A stretch of DNA of 64,000 nt, from contig NW_003101657.1 of NCBI RefSeq assembly GCF_000003855.2, positions 466,083 through 530,082 of the forward strand, given 5' to 3'. This document shows positions 58,751 to 64,000 of this stretch, piece by piece. This stretch comes from Blastomyces gilchristii SLH14081. Lineage: Eukaryota; Ascomycota; Eurotiomycetes; Onygenales; Ajellomycetaceae. How positions within the stretch are numbered: the first letter of the stretch is position 1; every line of letters begins with the position of its first letter. The position numbers and the translations under genes are program-made. The notes beneath the pieces are model-generated. The model was not told the DNA's origin. It searched no databases and saw nothing but the letters and a program-made list of their open reading frames with translations.

Positions 58751-60231
58751 AATCTCTTTAAGCTTCTATTTATAAATTTGAACAGCAGCTAATCTTTTTT
58801 CTATTTTATCAGAGTATTTTCATAGTTATCTTCTGAATCTTTCTTCACTGCAATGTGATTGATATGAATAGATACTGATTCATTCTTTAAGTGAGAAGAT
58901 ATATAGACTAATTAATAGTTGAAAGTAATATATTCTGATCAGTTACAGTTAATGCATATTTCTTATTAATATTAATTAGTAACTTCTTCAGAAGTGATCT
59001 CAGAAACTCAGAAGTCTATTCAGACAGCAGAGACTCTTACTTATATATAGATATTTAAGTCTACTCAATTCATAGTATCTGTATCATTGTTATTCTTCAG
59101 CATAGATATATAAGTAACCGAGTTATTTCTCAGTATAGATATATAAGTATAACATCTTCTATTACTATTCTATATACTCTTAAACTTGATAAGACAGTTA
59201 TTCAATATCTGAAGTTATATATAGAAATCTTCATAAGTCTGATCTTTATCTACACTTACAAGAGTCTGTAAGAGTTTAAAAGTTAATATCTTCTTAAGTA
59301 TGCTAATTTTCATTCAATTCTTTCATGACTGATCATCTACTTCTAGAATTTTAATATTGAAGTCAGGAATAAATATTATAAGAGAAGTATTTCTCTGTCA
59401 GATACTCTGTAATCAATCTAATACTTTCTGTTATATAGCAGTATCTTGAAACAGAATATTAAGATATTTGATAATATTATCAGATATTTATAACACTGAT
59501 TCATATATTTTTATTTATAAATAAAACTTCTATTGCATACAATTCTTCAATTATTCATTAATATATTAATCTTAATTAATTAGTAAATCAATGATATCTT
59601 CATCTATACTCAGTTTTATAAGCATTTTCATTCTTCATAATAAGTAGAGAGTGAGATTGAAAGTATTAAAATATATAGAAGTATTTAAGCATTCTTTCAG
59701 TACTTTTATATTTAATTCTATAGATGTTAAAATTGTATGAGTTTCTTATTAAGATAATCATTGAATCTCTTTATATTAATATTATTAAGTGATATATATA
59801 TCAGCTATTTATTATTATTATAGTTTTAATATTACTCAGAGTCACTGTGATACTGTGTTTATACTTATATTCAAGAGTTCTCTTATACTATTATTAGATA
59901 TAATTATATTAATCATTAGATATATAATATCTATGAAATCAGAAGAAGTATAATTATATAAATATCTTATATATCTATAGTATCAGACCTTTTAAATCTT
60001 GTACTGATATTCTCTTTATAAGATCTTATTCTCTTTATAAGATCTTATTACAGAGTCAGAGTGACTGATAAATAAGCTTCTATCTAAGAACTTAATATCT
60101 GTTTAATTATTTAACTATTTCTCTATTTCTTATATATTATTATGTATTCAGATATCTCAGTAAGTAATTATTTCTAATAAGAAGATAATATATGAATAAT
60201 TATTTCTAATAAGAAGATAATTGTAAGAGGT
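58751..60231 (-). pseudogene. A2 gag and leader
   Basis: Homologous to A1 8491-9494 plus 17319-17889 without the B1 and LINE4 insertions, so it shows the empty sites. Very AT-rich. The capsid frame is not open. The leader is at 59940-60231 and contains a duplicated ATTTCTAATAAGAAGATAA. Confidence 0.75.
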
Positions 60232-60531
60232 CTACGATAAATAGATCGGTATTATATTGATAGGTCTTATATATTAAAGAGAAAAACATTAGAGAAGGAA
60301 AAGAAAGAGAAAGTGCAAGAATCAGTGATTGAAGTGAATATTTATACGCGTATATGATGATGTACACAGTGAAGCTTTGAAGTGGAAGAATCTATACATG
60401 TTCATAGCAGCTGAGAATCAGTGATTGAGAATGGCTGGGAATCGGAGTGTACATGTTCAAGAATGAAGTGATTGAAATCTGTGAAGTGTAACAGAATAGT
60501 CTATATAATTGATCAGGTGCAGTCTGTTACA
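60232..60531 (-). repeat. A-family LTR shared by A2 (5') and A3 (3')
   Basis: It starts TGTAAGAGGTCTACG and ends AGTCTGTTACA. Both sides are A-family interior: gag leader to the left and polypurine tract plus chromodomain to the right. The interior of the LTR is rearranged around 60380-60460 compared with the other copies. Confidence 0.9.
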
Positions 60532-63500
60532 TTAGCTTCTTCTTTACAGAAGCAGTTCTCATCAGTCAAGAGTCTCTGTTTCAGATAATGCAGAACTCAG
60601 AGTTCAGGTTGAGTGATCATATCTGACTCATTTCATGAGATATTATCAGCTGTAGCTGTGAGATCTCTCATCAAGAATATTCTCAATCTCTCACTCAAGT
60701 ACATTATCTTCTTCTATGATACCTGGCGGCTGTCAGTCAGAAGTCAGTTGAGAAGAAAATGAGTCAGTGATAGCACAGCAGAGCAAGCTTGTATAAAAGA
60801 TATTATGAATCTCTGATAGTGTATCAAGACAGTAGTTATAACTATCTAGAACTTCTATCACTTTATACTTGATATGATGATAATTCAGTGTATGAGATAA
60901 ATATATGATCTGTATATTCTTAAGATTCAATCATATCAGATCTTCTATCTTATATCATTCAGTGAGATCTCAGTGAATATTGATTCAATCTTCTTAATTC
61001 TGTTTAGCACTCATCATGAAGACTTCTGCTCAATCACAGATATCTTGAAGTTTTACTACTATATTATCAGTGATCTGAATTAAACTATGAAGATTCAGTG
61101 TGAAATATATAATTTCTAGAAAATTCAGTACTTTTATATAATATTTATGTGTGAGAAAGAACAGACTTATATCTGTTAAAATAGCATCTTAATCATTGAT
61201 AGCAATCTCTGTGTATAGAAGAAGATCATGTCAATCATCTTATAAGTAATTACAGAACTTATAAAGATAATTCTTCACAGTCTGAATTATCTGTTCTGAC
61301 ACATTATCAGTCTCAGAGTGATAGACAGTTGACAGTCAGTATATAATCTTGAGAACTTGACAGATTCTTGTTCAGAGAGTGCTTATGAATTGACAGCTCT
61401 GATCTGATACTATAGATCTCAGTAATTCATACATCTGATAGAATGAGCTCTGTAGAAAAGCTTCAGTGACTTGTTCAGTATTTATTTTATTACAAGGTTT
61501 TAATATTATATCTTTGCTTAATTAATTCATAATGATCAAACTGTTTCTATAACTCTTACTCTCAGAGAGATTGATAATAAAGTCAATTATCACATCTCAT
61601 CAGATTCTATCAGAGATATTGAGCAGTTTCAGCAGATCTTTTCTATAGTTCTTTTATAAGATGATGAAAGAATAACAGTTGCAGTTTCAGATAAAGTATC
61701 TGATACTGTTTAATATCTCAGATCAGGAGAATTCTCAGAAGATCATTCTATATAGTTATTCACAGTCTGAATAATCAGTTATACACAAATCATGCATCTC
61801 TTGCATTATCTGAGTGTGTAAGAGTTCAAAGTGAGAGACTCAGCATTATTCACAGAATTGTAGAGTATTATTATCATTGATTGAATATTCTGAGATGTTG
61901 ATTTTTATATATAGTTCTGAGAGGAATCAAAGTGCTTCTTGATATACTGCTTCAGTAAGTACTTGAAGAAGTTCATCAGTTTAAGCTGTTACATGTCATA
62001 ATTCATCTAGTGTAGATTTGAGAGAAGTTGAGATATCAGTGTCAGTGTCAGTGTCAGCGTCAGTTCAGAGAGAGAGTGTTCTAATCAGAGAAGCATGTAT
62101 AGTGTCATGAGTTGTTTCATCTTGATTAACTAATATCTTTGAATCTAGAAGCTGATGTTCTCAGTTCATTCAACAGATATCTGCTATATTAAAAGACATA
62201 TCTTACTCTCATTGTAAGAGAGTATCTGCTATTAAGTTCTGGCTGTCAGAACAGTAGTGTATTGTAAAATGAAAGCAGTCTAAGAACTCAGATTATCTCA
62301 TCTATTATTCAGTGAGTTTACAGATAGTTATAAAGTATTTGAGATTCTTATAATCTGTAATTATCTTAAATTCGAAGACACTTGAGAGTTCAGAGTCTTA
62401 TTCTTCTAAACAGTGTATAATTATGAGAAGTTTCTTATTATAGATCTTATAATTGCATTCAGTAGAACTCAGTTTCTTAGATATGAAGACACATGATTGT
62501 AGAATATCTTTATTATTATATTATAATATCACTTCTTCTATCACATAGTCAGAGAAATCAGTCTCAACAACTATCTTATAATCAGAATTGAATATTATCA
62601 GTGAAGAGATATTAATGAACATCTTCTTTATCTATATAAATGCAGCTTCAGTATTCACTGATTATTAAAATACTGAGTCTTTCTTAGTGAGATCTGTAAG
62701 TAGTCTCATAATATCTGAGAAGTTTTATATAAATTATCAATAGAAGTTAGTGAATTTAATGAAGCTTTATACATCTTTCACAGTACATGAAGCTTTTTAT
62801 TCAAGAATAACAGAGATCTTCTCAGAATTCATTCAAATTTCCTTGTCAGCTTCTATAATGAAATCTAAGTATTTAGTACTCTTAACTTCAAAATCACACT
62901 TATCAATATCAATTGATAGTTCTGCTTCTTATAGTTATTGTAATACTTTTTATATATACTCTTGATACTCTTTTCTGAATTCATTAGTAAAGATGAGAAT
63001 GTTATCTAGATAAGCAGATATAAACTTATTAAGAAAATCTCAGAGTGCTTAGTTAATATACTTCTGAAATATACTGAGAGCATTAGTCAGTTCAAAGAGT
63101 GTGACTATTTATTCAAAGAGATTATAATATGTTCAGAATGCTGTAAGTTATTCATCTTCTTCAGTGATACAAATCTTATGAAACACAGCAATGATATCTA
63201 GCTTTATAAACTATTAAGCTTGTCTGATCTGTGCTAGAGTTTCATTAATGAGAGATAAGAAATATCAATCTTTCTTTGTCAATCTGTTCAGATCTCAGTA
63301 GTTCACACAGAATTGAAGTTCTTCATCTAGCTTCTTTATAAAGAGAATAGAAGCTGCAGTAGAAGAGTTACTAATATATATAAATTTCTTATCTAACAGA
63401 TCATTGAGTGTCTTCTGAAGAAGAAGAAGTTCATCTCAAGACATATTATAAAGAAGATCTCACAGTGACTCAGAGTTCTTATCATTCTTCTTTTCTAACT

Positions 63501-64000
63501 TAATACTGTGATTCACTTCTGAGTCTTATAAAGAAGGTATATTTATAATGTTGTCTTATCAGAAGACATCTAGATATTCATGATATTATTGAGAAAGTTT
63601 TATGTGAGAATCTGTTATTATAGTACTGAATAACTTTTCTAGAGCTTTCTTGATATTGATCAGACTGACAGAATAGATTGATACATGATTCTGTCATCAG
63701 TGACTTTGTCAGCAACTCTGTCAGTGATTTTGATAACTTCTTTTTCAGAGCATTTTGTAAGTGTTGGCAGAGATCTGTGTCAGATTCATAGTCTTGTGAA
63801 TATCATCTTTATAAATTCTATCATTATTAGAGAATATTAAACTCCTGTTTCAAGTGTTTAATAAGATGTCTTATTCAGATAGTCAGATAAGTTCTAATAT
63901 CAAATTATAATTAAGATTATTAACTTTATATGCATAGGCATTTTCACACTGATATTCTTTGATATTTATGTTTAGTTTCACTATATAACAGATGCAAACA
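60532..64000 (-). mobile_element. Chromovirus A3, 3' half (continues past the window)
   Basis: Minus-strand A-family body: chromodomain at about 60610-60720, integrase C terminus at 60733-60930 (KVIEVLDSYNYCLDTLSEI), integrase core to about 61990, linker repeats near 62035-62060, RNase H and RT at about 62100-63650, and the protease region to the end. It lacks the M1 and M4 insertions. All sense frames are interrupted. Confidence 0.88.

Larger units (their letters stand above)
54280..60531 (-). mobile_element. Chromovirus A2, full length, minus strand
   Basis: LTRs are at 54280-54570 (3') and 60232-60531 (5'). The interior in minus order is leader (59940-60231), gag, protease, RT, RNase H, integrase with MITE M4, chromodomain and polypurine tract. 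It is more AT-rich than A1. A second A-family body (A3) begins at 60532 without its own 3' LTR, so the LTR at 60232-60531 serves both. Confidence 0.9.

Overview
The window looks like a piece of AT-rich, gene-free, transposon-dense chromatin from a filamentous fungus, most likely a Pezizomycotina ascomycete. The element families point that way: Tad-like LINEs, Ty3/gypsy chromoviruses and an hAT DNA transposon. So does the mutational signature. Every long repeat is full of C-to-T and G-to-A transitions that turn Trp codons into TGA and Gln/Arg codons into stops, with reading frames otherwise kept. This is what repeat-induced point mutation (RIP) leaves. I found no intact host gene, rRNA, tRNA or CRISPR array. 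Two runs of N (24950-25537 and 38053-38171) show this is a draft assembly. No species can be named from the sequence.

The layout is a nest of insertions that can largely be unpacked from target-site duplications (TSDs). Family names A, B, C, D, G and M are mine. 1-1483 is the 5' part of a minus-strand gypsy element (C1). 1484-2950 is the 3' end of a chromovirus (B2, minus) into which a LINE (LINE1, minus, 2951-24949) inserted. LINE1 is split by a full chromovirus A1 (8200-23732, TSD GGCAT). A1 is split by a full chromovirus B1 (9495-17318, TSD CAACT), a truncated LINE (17890-19366) and a 506-bp MITE (M1). After the gap, 25538-26183 holds a little-mutated GC-rich block (D1) ending in an LTR-like terminus.

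26206-50386 is one hAT-type element, 24.2 kb between its ends, with matching terminal inverted repeats and a perfect 8-bp TSD (TGAAAGAC). It sits inside the reverse transcriptase of a gypsy element C2 (26184-26205 plus 50387-52852, minus). The hAT transposase relic is at 47662-50055. The hAT is swollen by a 167-bp-LTR gypsy element G (29284-47661), which itself carries MITEs M2 and M3, a truncated LINE3, a full-length LINE2 (40541-47155) and a second D block (D2).

The right end (52853-64000) holds A-family 5' sequence and an LTR, two LINE fragments, and two minus-strand A-family chromoviruses (A2 and A3) in tandem that share one LTR. A2 carries MITE M4.

No genes work together here in a host sense; the functional relations are among elements. 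The 505-506-bp MITEs share termini with the large hAT and have 8-bp TSDs, so they are probably its non-autonomous derivatives. The most striking global pattern is that hypermutation is heavy inside each element but spares roughly the outermost 100-200 bp, so CpG-containing stretches mark the outer edges of LTRs and transposon termini. All boundaries were read by eye, and no similarity search was run.
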